Below are positions 17,603 to 26,735 of a DNA stretch of 64,000 nucleotides, one piece after another (within the stretch, counting starts at the first letter, position 1; each line of letters opens with the position of its first letter). Origin of the DNA: an uncultured Erythrobacter sp. (GTDB lineage Bacteria > Pseudomonadota > Alphaproteobacteria > Sphingomonadales > Sphingomonadaceae); assembly GCA_947488085.1 (NCBI GenBank), contig CANKYI010000001.1:186001-250000 (forward strand), written 5' to 3'. The position numbers were made by a program, and so were the translations under genes. Below the pieces are notes generated by a model, which saw only the letters and a list, made by a program, of their open reading frames with translations, did no database searches and was not told the DNA's origin.

Positions 17603-18547
17603 GTGGACAGCGCAGCCGTCTTCGAATTTCTAATGTCCAAGCAGGCGGCGGGACAAAGCTGTGTGCTTGTCACTGTTGCTGCCGTCGAAGGGTCCTCCAT
17701 GCGCGATCCCGGCACGATCATGGGTGTGGCTCACGATGGCAGTTTTGCAGGGTCTCTATCAGGTGGCTGCATCGAGAACGCGGTGGTGAAGGAGGCGCTG
17801 GACGCTTTGCAAACAGGGGCATCGCGCATGGTCCGATTTGGCGCGGGATCGCCCTATCTCGATATCCGACTGCCATGTGGCGGCGGATTGGACATCTGCT
17901 TCACGCCGTTAAACGGGCAGAAATTTGCGCAATCCTGCCAGCAAATGGTCGCAGAACGCCGCCCCTTTGCGATCGAATTGGGAGACGGTTTTGCAAAGTG
18001 CCACCCGGCCTGGGCGCGCGTGCAGTTCTCGCTCAATAAAGGCGCGGGCACGTTTGGCTATTGGCCAAAACCACGTCTTCAAATCATCGGTCACGGAGCT
18101 TCGGTAGGGGCGCTTGCCAATCAGGCGATTGGTATGGGTTGCGATGTCGCAGTGCTCTCGCCCGACGCCCAAGTCGGATCCGCACTGGAGGGAAGCTCCG
18201 CCCGCTTTCAAATCCTAATCCGCGCTGATCAATCAGACCTGCTTGAGAGCGATCCGTGGACGGCGACGATTTTCCTTTTCCATGATCACGACTGGGAAAT
18301 TGACCTGATGGTGCGCGCACTTGAGATGCCGCATTTCTACCTCGGCGCGATGGGCGGTCGTAAAGCGCATACATGGCGTGGTGAAGCTTTGCGAGCGCGC
18401 GGCGTCAGCGATGCTCAGATCAGGACTATTTGCGCACCCATTGGCCTGTTCCATTCCTCACGCGATCCGCACACACTAGCTCTCTCAACCTTGGCTGAAG
18501 TGATACAGACCTACCAACAAATCGACTTCGAGGCGGCTCTTGGCTGA
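17603..18547 (+). CDS. XdhC/CoxI family molybdenum hydroxylase accessory protein
   Basis: 'SCVLVTVAAVEGSSMRDPGTIMGVAHDGSFAGSLSGGCIE' and 'YLGAMGGRKAH' motifs. GTG start. Confidence 0.88.
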   Translation: MDSAAVFEFLMSKQAAGQSCVLVTVAAVEGSSMRDPGTIMGVAHDGSFAGSLSGGCIENAVVKEALDALQTGASRMVRFGAGSPYLDIRLPCGGGLDICFTPLNGQKFAQSCQQMVAERRPFAIELGDGFAKCHPAWARVQFSLNKGAGTFGYWPKPRLQIIGHGASVGALANQAIGMGCDVAVLSPDAQVGSALEGSSARFQILIRADQSDLLESDPWTATIFLFHDHDWEIDLMVRALEMPHFYLGAMGGRKAHTWRGEALRARGVSDAQIRTICAPIGLFHSSRDPHTLALSTLAEVIQTYQQIDFEAALG

Positions 18548-19163
18548 TGCCATGCGATTGGGAGTAGCGCTGCTTGCGGCGGGTTCTTCGCGGCGTTTCG
18601 GCGAAGGTGACAAGCTGGTAGCACCGTTTCGCGGCAAGCGGTTGGGCGAACACGCCGCAAATGCCATTCCAAAAGGTCGGTTTGAAGGTGCGTGGATCAT
18701 TGCGCAGCAAGATGACCATCCGTGCGAAGATGAATGGCGCAGGCTCGCGTTTACACCCATCCTCAACCCGCAGGCGAAACGGGGAATGGGAACATCGGTC
18801 GCATTGGCGGCTCAGCTCGCAAGTGAGGCTGGGCTGGATGCGTTGCTGATCGCGCTTGCCGACATGCCGCTGGTGCCAACTGCGCATTTCGAGGCGCTCG
18901 CCGCTGCGGCGACTTCGCGCGACAGCATTGCCGTCTCTTCCAACGGCGTTCGCATGCCACCTGCTATCTTTGGACGCGAGCACTTTGCTAAACTCGCCGC
19001 ACTCAATGGTGACAGGGGCGCCCGCGACATTCTCGCTCAAGGTGAGGTCATCGCGTGCCCGTCCGGATGGTTGATCGATATCGACACGCCAGAGGCGCGT
19101 CAAAAATATGGACAGGGATCGGTGAGCGCACCTAAAGCCTTGCCAAAGGGAGATATGAAATGA
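18540..19163 (+). CDS. Molybdenum cofactor nucleotidyltransferase (MobA/MocA-like)
   Basis: '[28 protein letters not shown]' and '[12 protein letters not shown]' motifs. Confidence 0.83.
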   Translation: MADAMRLGVALLAAGSSRRFGEGDKLVAPFRGKRLGEHAANAIPKGRFEGAWIIAQQDDHPCEDEWRRLAFTPILNPQAKRGMGTSVALAAQLASEAGLDALLIALADMPLVPTAHFEALAAAATSRDSIAVSSNGVRMPPAIFGREHFAKLAALNGDRGARDILAQGEVIACPSGWLIDIDTPEARQKYGQGSVSAPKALPKGDMK

Positions 19164-21085
19164 GCGACTTTGTCAGTCGGCCCAAGCCTGCGCATGACAC
19201 CCACTGCACGGCGGATCAATATGCGGCGCTCTATGAACGTTCAATCTCTGATCCCGATGGCTTTTGGTTGGAGCAGTCGGAGCGCCTTGATTGGATCGCG
19301 CAACCTACCAAAGGAGGCGATTGGTCCTATGATCCCGTCGACATTCAATGGTTCGCTGATGGCACACTGAATCTGTGCCACAATGCGGTGGATCGCCACG
19401 TAGCGGCCCATGGCGATAAGCCTGCGGTCATCTTTGAACCCGACGACCCCGCCAGCTCAGCTCGTACTCTGACCTATCGCGAGTTGCAGGGCGAAGTGGT
19501 GCAGATGGCAAACGCGCTCAAAGCGATGGGTGTGACTAAGGGTGAGCGGGTCACAATCTACATGCCCAACATCGTCGAAGGCGCGAGCGCAATGCTCGCT
19601 TGCGCGCGGATTGGAGCGATCCATTCGGTGGTCTTTGGCGGCTTTTCCCCTGAGGCGCTCGCCGGACGGATTGTCGATTGCGAAAGCCGTTTTGTTGTGA
19701 CCGCGAATGAAGGCTTGCGCGGGACCAAAAGCGTGCCTCTCAAGGCCAATGTCGATGCCGCTCTCGCACGCGATGGCGTCGCGGTTGATGGGGTCCTGGT
19801 GGTCAAGCACACCGGGCTTGAGGTTCCAATGGTCGAGGGACGCGATCACTGGTTTCACGAAGTTCGATCCGATGCGGATTGCCCGTGCGAACCGATGAAT
19901 GCGGAAGATCCGCTCTTCATTCTCTATACCAGCGGATCGACCGGAAAGCCGAAAGGCGTGCTGCACACAACCGGTGGTTATGGCGTGTGGACCGCAACCA
20001 CATTCCACTACATCTTCGATTATCAACCCGGCGAAGTGTTCTGGTGCACCGCCGATATCGGCTGGGTCACAGGGCACAGTTACCTGGTTTACGGCCCGCT
20101 GTTCAACGGCGCGACAAGCGTCATGTTTGAAGGTGTGCCCAATTACCCAGACTTTGGCCGGTTCTGGGATGTGGTGGACAAGCACAAGGTCAATATCCTT
20201 TACACCGCACCCACCGCCATCCGTGCTTTGATGCGCGAAGGCGATGCGTTTGTGACGAGCCGCGACCGTTCTTCATTGCGTCTTTTGGGCAGTGTGGGTG
20301 AGCCGATCAATCCCGAAGCGTGGCGCTGGTATCACGATATTGTGGGCGAGGGCCGCTCACCCATAGTGGACACATGGTGGCAAACCGAAACTGGCGGCGT
20401 GATGATCACCACAATGCCTGGTGCGCATAATATGAAGCCGGGTAGCGCAGGGTTGCCGATGTTCGGCATTCGTCCGCAATTGGTCGATAATGAGGGCGCA
20501 ATTTTGGATGGCGCGACTGACGGCAATTTGTGCATCACACATAGCTGGCCGGGGCAGGCGCGCAGTGTCTATGGCGACCATGAGAGGTTTGTGCAGACCT
20601 ATTTCAGCACTTACTCCGGCAAATATTTCACTGGCGACGGATGCCGCCGCGATGGCGATGGGTATTACTGGATCACTGGGCGCGTGGACGATGTGATCAA
20701 CGTCTCTGGACACCGGATGGGCACCGCTGAAGTTGAAAGCGCATTGGTCTTGCACCCGCTCGTCGCAGAGGCCGCCGTGGTAGGATATCCGCATGATATC
20801 AAAGGGCAGGGCATCTATTGTTATGTCACGCTGAATGTCGGCGCAGAAGGTTCGGACGCGCTCTATCAAGAGCTTCGGGCGCATGTTCGCAAAGAGATTG
20901 GTCCCATTGCGACGCCTGACCAAATCCAGTTTACGGACGGCTTGCCTAAGACACGGTCGGGCAAGATCATGCGCCGTATCTTACGCAAAGTGGCTGAGAA
21001 TGATTATGGATCGCTGGGCGACACTTCGACTCTAGCCGACCCGTCTTTGGTCGATCGGCTGATTGAGGGTCGCCAGGGCGGCTAA
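19160..21085 (+). CDS. acs: Acetyl-CoA synthetase (AMP-forming)
   Basis: '[22 protein letters not shown]', '[10 protein letters not shown]', '[13 protein letters not shown]'. Confidence 0.93.
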   Translation: MSDFVSRPKPAHDTHCTADQYAALYERSISDPDGFWLEQSERLDWIAQPTKGGDWSYDPVDIQWFADGTLNLCHNAVDRHVAAHGDKPAVIFEPDDPASSARTLTYRELQGEVVQMANALKAMGVTKGERVTIYMPNIVEGASAMLACARIGAIHSVVFGGFSPEALAGRIVDCESRFVVTANEGLRGTKSVPLKANVDAALARDGVAVDGVLVVKHTGLEVPMVEGRDHWFHEVRSDADCPCEPMNAEDPLFILYTSGSTGKPKGVLHTTGGYGVWTATTFHYIFDYQPGEVFWCTADIGWVTGHSYLVYGPLFNGATSVMFEGVPNYPDFGRFWDVVDKHKVNILYTAPTAIRALMREGDAFVTSRDRSSLRLLGSVGEPINPEAWRWYHDIVGEGRSPIVDTWWQTETGGVMITTMPGAHNMKPGSAGLPMFGIRPQLVDNEGAILDGATDGNLCITHSWPGQARSVYGDHERFVQTYFSTYSGKYFTGDGCRRDGDGYYWITGRVDDVINVSGHRMGTAEVESALVLHPLVAEAAVVGYPHDIKGQGIYCYVTLNVGAEGSDALYQELRAHVRKEIGPIATPDQIQFTDGLPKTRSGKIMRRILRKVAENDYGSLGDTSTLADPSLVDRLIEGRQGG

Positions 21086-21086
21086 C

Positions 21087-22556
21087 CTATTCCAGCCCAA
21101 GTTCGGCAAGGTTCATGGTCGCCGCGCTGTAACTCGCAGAGGCCAGTCTGCCGGTCAGGTCTGCGCGGATTTGGCGGATTTGTGCATCGGCGGCGCTTTC
21201 TTCGCGTAGGTTTACTAGGAAGAAATCGCCTGCGCCAAGGGAGAAACGGCGGCGTTCGGCAGCGACCATCGCCGTCGCCTGCTCAACCTCATCATGTGCC
21301 AAGTCGGCCAACTGCAATGCGGCGTTGAGGTTGGTGAGAATATTGTCGAGCTCAACCTCAATCCGGTCAGCGATCCGCCTCTCGCGCAGCTCAATTTCGC
21401 GCAATTCCGCCTCTGCGCGTTGCAATCGCCCGCGTGCTTCGCGCCGCTGTAGAGGCACGGTGAAAGTCACACCGACCGTTGTGTCTGTCGAATCAAAAGT
21501 CGATCCGCCATCGCCAATCGGGCCGAAATCGCGGCTCAACTCTACATTGAGGTCCAGTTGCGGTTGCAGATCATTGCGGCGCAGTTCGACCTTGTTCTGC
21601 GCGCGCTCAAGCGCAAGGCGAAAGTTTTGAAGTTCAGGTCGGTTCTCCAGAACATCGCTCCGCTGCATCTCCATTAGCGCTTGCATATCGGGTAGCGGGG
21701 TGAGGTCAGTTACCTCCGGCAATTGCTGGCGTGTAGGGGCAATCATGCGCCCGCTTGCATCGCGCAGATAATAGCTCAGTGAAATGGCGGTTGTCTGAAA
21801 ATTGCGCTGCGCCTCTGCCAGCAAGGTCCGGCGGCGGATAACGTTCTGCTCGTTTTCAGTGAGTGCAATGCGCGCGGTTGCTCCCTCGCGCACTTGACGG
21901 GCAATGCCGATAGAGCGCGCCTCTGCGATTTCGAGCAGTTCTTCATAGACACGAATTTCACTGCCTGCCGCGACCCAGCGCCAATAGGCTTTGAGCGCTT
22001 CGTGTTGAACATTCAGTTGAACCAACAACACGTCCAGACCCGCTTGGCCGGCTGCTAAGCGCGTATCTTCGACTGCGAACCGGCGTTCATCGATCCGGCG
22101 ATTGCGCAGCAGGGACAAAAGCCCACCCACTTTGAACTCGCCCAGTTGATTGGTGTTGTAGATATTCTCGTAGATTGGAAAGCGACCGTCAGATAGGCGA
22201 TAGCTGCCGTAAACCTCCGCGCCCATCGCGGCGAGCGGTTGGCTCGCGCCAACTTCGGCATAGCCGCCCGAAAACGTGCCAGTGACGCGGTCATAGGCTT
22301 CGCCTTTGAGGATCAGATCGAAAGCACCGTCTGCGGACAGCTGGTCAGAACGTGCAGCCGCCTCTCGTTCAAAGCTCTCAAGGATGCTGGGAAATGTGAG
22401 CGAGGAGCTGCGCAGCACTGCGTCTGGCTTCAGCGTGCCGGTCGTAAGCGCTTCGACCAAAGGGTCTTCGTTCGGTTCAATATTCTGGGCTGTCACATGC
22501 GTGGCAGGACCGGCAGCCAGCATAGCGAGCGCAAGGGCGGTGGCGACCAAACGCAT
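21087..22556 (-). CDS. TolC-family outer-membrane efflux protein
   Basis: Signal peptide plus long coiled-coil TolC-type segments. Adjacent to HlyD-like and ABC genes. Confidence 0.85.
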   Translation of the reverse strand: MRLVATALALAMLAAGPATHVTAQNIEPNEDPLVEALTTGTLKPDAVLRSSSLTFPSILESFEREAAARSDQLSADGAFDLILKGEAYDRVTGTFSGGYAEVGASQPLAAMGAEVYGSYRLSDGRFPIYENIYNTNQLGEFKVGGLLSLLRNRRIDERRFAVEDTRLAAGQAGLDVLLVQLNVQHEALKAYWRWVAAGSEIRVYEELLEIAEARSIGIARQVREGATARIALTENEQNVIRRRTLLAEAQRNFQTTAISLSYYLRDASGRMIAPTRQQLPEVTDLTPLPDMQALMEMQRSDVLENRPELQNFRLALERAQNKVELRRNDLQPQLDLNVELSRDFGPIGDGGSTFDSTDTTVGVTFTVPLQRREARGRLQRAEAELREIELRERRIADRIEVELDNILTNLNAALQLADLAHDEVEQATAMVAAERRRFSLGAGDFFLVNLREESAADAQIRQIRADLTGRLASASYSAATMNLAELGLE

Positions 22557-22558
22557 GA

Positions 22559-23611
22559 TTATGCGCCTTGACCGGATGAGCCCGCGCTATTGGGCGTGCC
22601 AGAATTGGCAGGAACTTCGGGTGGGAAATTGTTGAGCTGCCGCCAAAGCTCATATCCAACCGGCACCGTCTCAAGCAGGATCCAAGATCGCACCACCGTT
22701 CCAAACCGGGCAAAGCGATCCTCCGGCCATTTCTGTTCTGCATCGGGGTCTTCGGCAATTAGTACGCGAAAACGGCCATCAGGCTGTGCGACTTGGTCGA
22801 CGGTCGTAACAACAGCGGGGAAAGTGCCGACTGCTACCGAAGGCCAGCCGCTAAATTGCACAGCGGGCCAGCCTTCAAACTCGACGCGCGCTTTCTCACC
22901 GGCCTGCACCAAAGCCACATCGCGCCCGTCTACAAACACTTCAATCACACGTTGGTGAACCTCTGGCACAAAGGTCGCGAGCACTTGCCCTGAACTCACA
23001 ATGGTCGCGCTATCGCCGGCATTGATGCTCTGGATGAAGCCGTCACGCGGCGCGACGATCAATTGTTCGGATTGGCGGGCAAGGTTGGTTTCTGTCCGTG
23101 CAAGGTTGGCTTGCGCTTCGGCCACCCGGCCGCGCATTTCCTCAACCCGGATTTGCGCTTGCTCATAGTCGCGCCGCGCAGACAGCCCAGCTTCAAACAA
23201 TTCACGCATCCGGCGAAGGTCAATTTCAGCCGTCGATTGGGCGTTGCGCGCCGCTTGAAGCTGGATTTCAACTTGTGTGCGTTCGGCCTCCAAACGCTGA
23301 ACCAAATTGGGATCGACATCGGTAATGCGCGCAATCGGATCGCCTTTGTTTACCCGGCTGCCATCGCGCACAAACCACTCTTCGATCCGGCCCGATACCA
23401 GCGCGTTGATTTCCTGCTGACGCTCATCGGGATTGACGGTTGTCACCACTCCGCGTCCGCCAATGGTTTGCACCCACGGGACGGTGATCAGGAAAACGAT
23501 TGCAGCGATAATTGCGATCATCACGATCACGAACACTGTGCGGAAAACGCGCGGCGTCTTCACGCTGGCAAGCGCGGTGAAATGCGCCATGTCTTGTTGA
23601 AGCTGTGCCAT
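22559..23611 (-). CDS. HlyD-family membrane fusion protein
   Basis: N-terminal TM, biotinyl-lipoyl-like segments (VSGRIEEWFVRDGSRVNKGDPIARITD) and coiled coil. Confidence 0.88.
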   Translation of the reverse strand: MAQLQQDMAHFTALASVKTPRVFRTVFVIVMIAIIAAIVFLITVPWVQTIGGRGVVTTVNPDERQQEINALVSGRIEEWFVRDGSRVNKGDPIARITDVDPNLVQRLEAERTQVEIQLQAARNAQSTAEIDLRRMRELFEAGLSARRDYEQAQIRVEEMRGRVAEAQANLARTETNLARQSEQLIVAPRDGFIQSINAGDSATIVSSGQVLATFVPEVHQRVIEVFVDGRDVALVQAGEKARVEFEGWPAVQFSGWPSVAVGTFPAVVTTVDQVAQPDGRFRVLIAEDPDAEQKWPEDRFARFGTVVRSWILLETVPVGYELWRQLNNFPPEVPANSGTPNSAGSSGQGA

Positions 23612-23613
23612 AA

Positions 23614-25383
23614 CTATTCCCCCACCGCACTGACACTGTCGGGGGCAAGCAGGCTTGGGGATGCAGGTCCGTGCGGCGGCTTGCCATTCGCGGCCACATA
23701 GAATTCCTCGAAATTGTCATAGAAGCGCTGTTGGTCCGCTTCGAGATAGAGGAATTTGTCAAAGCCCAGATCAATCCGGCGGTTTGAGAAATAGATCACT
23801 GTGGAATAGGCCTGCGTGCGCAATTCCTTGATCGCGCGGGCCAGATTGTCGTCATCGACCATGTCGAACAAACGACTAAGCACCAGAACACGCGGCTTTT
23901 CGAGAAGCGCATTGGCGAGCTTCAATTGTTGCAGTTCAACCGATGACAATGGCCAACCGCTGGTCGCAAGAGGCGTGTCCAGACCCTTGTCAAAGCTGGA
24001 GATCGTGTCAATCAGGCCAACCGTCTCAAGCGCGCCCACCATGCGCTTGCTGGCCGTATCAGGGCACGACAATTCAAGATATTCGCGGATCGTCATGCCG
24101 ACAAAGGTCGGACGTTCAAGGACATGCACATCCTTGCGCAGATTGTAGGTCTCAATATCCTGTAAATCGATCCCACCAATCGTGAGAAAGCCCGATTGGG
24201 GACGTTCATGCATTTTCAGCAGATTGGTAAAGAGCCGTTGCACGCCGTGATCGCTGGCAGCTGCCATCACTATACTGCCGCTGGGAATATCGAGGTTGAA
24301 TTGCGCATCCCCATGCCGCGCCTTTCCACTAGCACGCTGGAAAACCAGAGTGTGATCATCGCCTGTGATCGGGTTCTCGCCGCTCGGCTCCTCTTGCTCA
24401 ACATCATAGAACAAGGTGATCTCTTCAATTGCTGCGCAAAGGTCGTAGAAGTAGGTCAGATAGGTTCCAAGCTGTGCGACCCCGAAAAAGGCCACGGACA
24501 AAACCAGCTCAGCTGCGACCAACTGGCCTAGACCCAATTGCCCCTGAATAACTAGCCAACCGCCAAGACCCAGCAAAGCGGCGCTGGCCCCGGCGTAGAG
24601 CAGCAGAAAGGCGATGGTTTGCGAAAAGTGCTGGCGGAAATGGCGCTTTCGCTCATTCAAATATTGGTGCGTAAACTCATCCGTCCGGTCGAGCGCATAG
24701 TCCACACGCCGCTGTGACTTAAAGAAGCCGTTGGACCCGCCGATTGTTTCAAGCCAGCCGGCGGTGTTGTGCTTTGCATGGGAGAGATCGATCCCCGTTC
24801 GCACCGCACGCGCGCCCCATACCAGCCAAATCACCCAGATGAGCGCCGACATCACGAGCGTGAAGACAAGGAAAAGCGGGTGGTACAGCGACACCAGAAC
24901 AAACCCGACCGCAACCTGAAGAACGATTGAGAACCCGCCGATAAACAGCACCGGCAGCGCTTTTTGCACGTTGATCACGTCGAAATAGCGGTTGAACAAC
25001 GCACTCGATTTGTTGTCGCCGAAAAACGGGTCTTGAGCATAGACCGAAATCAGCGAAATCTCTGCAACCATGCGGGCGTAAAATCGCCGGGCAAACAGCT
25101 CCATCAAATGGATGCGCAAAGCGTAAAGCAGGCCGAAAATGACGAGCAATCCGAACAATGTCAGAGACAACATCACCAATGGCGCAGCGAGCGCGGTATT
25201 CGCCACGGTGTTGACCAGCATCTGCACGGAAATCGGCGTTGCCAATGACAATAGGCTGATGCCAATGCCATAGACGATGGCCAGCCAATAAAAGCTGCCT
25301 TCGGGCTTTAGAATCTCGTAAAAGCGACGAAAGAACGTCACCATCGATAGGCGCGATCCATAGGTCGGGTTATCAATTGCCAT
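23614..25383 (-). CDS. ABC transporter, membrane domain fused to a degenerate ATPase domain
   Basis: ABC membrane-type TM domain. The NBD region shows non-canonical Walker A (IPSGSIVMAAASDHG), signature (LSSVELQQ) and Walker B (RVLVLSRLFD). Start set at MAIDNPTYGS. Confidence 0.8.
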   Translation of the reverse strand: MAIDNPTYGSRLSMVTFFRRFYEILKPEGSFYWLAIVYGIGISLLSLATPISVQMLVNTVANTALAAPLVMLSLTLFGLLVIFGLLYALRIHLMELFARRFYARMVAEISLISVYAQDPFFGDNKSSALFNRYFDVINVQKALPVLFIGGFSIVLQVAVGFVLVSLYHPLFLVFTLVMSALIWVIWLVWGARAVRTGIDLSHAKHNTAGWLETIGGSNGFFKSQRRVDYALDRTDEFTHQYLNERKRHFRQHFSQTIAFLLLYAGASAALLGLGGWLVIQGQLGLGQLVAAELVLSVAFFGVAQLGTYLTYFYDLCAAIEEITLFYDVEQEEPSGENPITGDDHTLVFQRASGKARHGDAQFNLDIPSGSIVMAAASDHGVQRLFTNLLKMHERPQSGFLTIGGIDLQDIETYNLRKDVHVLERPTFVGMTIREYLELSCPDTASKRMVGALETVGLIDTISSFDKGLDTPLATSGWPLSSVELQQLKLANALLEKPRVLVLSRLFDMVDDDNLARAIKELRTQAYSTVIYFSNRRIDLGFDKFLYLEADQQRFYDNFEEFYVAANGKPPHGPASPSLLAPDSVSAVGE

Positions 25384-25592
25384 GATTGCCGTATCGTCCA
25401 ATTCAGCATCAAAAAACGTCGCCTTCAGGGCCAAACCGGCATCCCGAAACCGATTCACCAAGCAAACTTGCGCTCGCTGCAACAGTCCTCAAACGCGCAA
25501 TCCATCGCTGAGTTCCAGTGGATGCAAGATTGGCAGCGGTTTTGCGCGTGATAATGTGGACTTGCGCGGCAAGATCACCGAAGGCGCTGAAC

Positions 25593-26693
25593 ATGACAAA
25601 TGAGCGCGAGCATCTGGTGTTGATCGGCGCGGGCCATGCGCATGTCGCGGTGCTGGCCGATTGGATCGAACGCGGGCTTCCCTGCGCGCGCGCCACATTA
25701 CTCACCCCGCATTCGCACCTGCGATATTCAGGCACAGTGCCCGGCTGGATTGCTGGCCAATATGCCCGCGATACAGGGACGGTGGATGTTGCCAGTCTGG
25801 CAAAGCGTGCGGGCGTGCAGTGGGTGCAAGGGATGTGTGCTCGGATTGACTCAGAGGCGAAGCGGATCGAGATGGTCGATGGGGCTACAATCGAGTTTGA
25901 TTATGCCTCGATTGATACAGGCGGCGTAGGGCGCGCGGGCCGCATCTTGGGCAATGATCCGCGCTTGATCGATATTCGTCCGATTGACGCCTTTGTTGAA
26001 CAGATGGCTCAGATGAACTTACCCCCGAGGATCGCGATTGTGGGTGGCGGGGCCGGGGGCGTGGAGTTGGCGTTTGCTCTGCGCAACACAAGCGGGACGG
26101 ACACGGTTACGCTGGTCTCAGGTGCAGATGGATTGCTGCCGGATTTTGCAGGTGCTGTTCGCAATCGGGTTCGTAGGGCGTTGAAAGTCCAGGCGATCAG
26201 GCTTGTGGAGTGTGATGCGCGGATTCAAGGTGGTGTTCTATCCGCTGGTGACCAATTGTTAGAGCCGGTCGATCTGATCATCGCCGCGTTGGGCAGCGCC
26301 GCACCGGATTGGCCACGAGGAAGTGGGCTGGCCTGCGATGAAGCCGGCTTTGTCGCTGTTGACCGGCATCAACGATCAACTTCGCATGCTCATATCTTTG
26401 CAGTGGGCGATGTTGCGTCACGGCAGGACCTTGTTGTCCCGCATTCGGGCGTTCACGCGGTCCATTCAGGACCGATCCTCGCTGCAAATTTGCGTGCAGT
26501 CATGGCAGGCGTTGAACCCTCGGCCAGTTACACGCCGCGCCCGACCAATCTCTATTTGATCTCCACCGGAGACGGCAGCGCGATTGGCAGCTACGGACCG
26601 TTCAGCGCGCAAGGCCGTTGGGTCGCAAAGCTCAAGCATTGGATCGACAAACGCTGGCTTTCCCAATACGCGGACCTTGCAAAAGACGTGTAA
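25593..26693 (+). CDS. FAD-dependent pyridine-nucleotide oxidoreductase (NDH-2-like)
   Basis: 'HLVLIGAGHAHVAVLADW', 'IAIVGGGAGGVELAFAL', 'HIFAVGDVA'. Confidence 0.85.
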   Translation: MTNEREHLVLIGAGHAHVAVLADWIERGLPCARATLLTPHSHLRYSGTVPGWIAGQYARDTGTVDVASLAKRAGVQWVQGMCARIDSEAKRIEMVDGATIEFDYASIDTGGVGRAGRILGNDPRLIDIRPIDAFVEQMAQMNLPPRIAIVGGGAGGVELAFALRNTSGTDTVTLVSGADGLLPDFAGAVRNRVRRALKVQAIRLVECDARIQGGVLSAGDQLLEPVDLIIAALGSAAPDWPRGSGLACDEAGFVAVDRHQRSTSHAHIFAVGDVASRQDLVVPHSGVHAVHSGPILAANLRAVMAGVEPSASYTPRPTNLYLISTGDGSAIGSYGPFSAQGRWVAKLKHWIDKRWLSQYADLAKDV

Positions 26694-26735
26694 CCGGCTC
26701 GCTAGTGATCGCGAACCGGGCGCAAAGGGGTTTTC

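Noticed and set aside
25384-25482. Upstream extension of the ABC transporter ORF
   Set aside because: Extra residues look non-coding; MAIDNPTYGS at 25383 is a more likely start.
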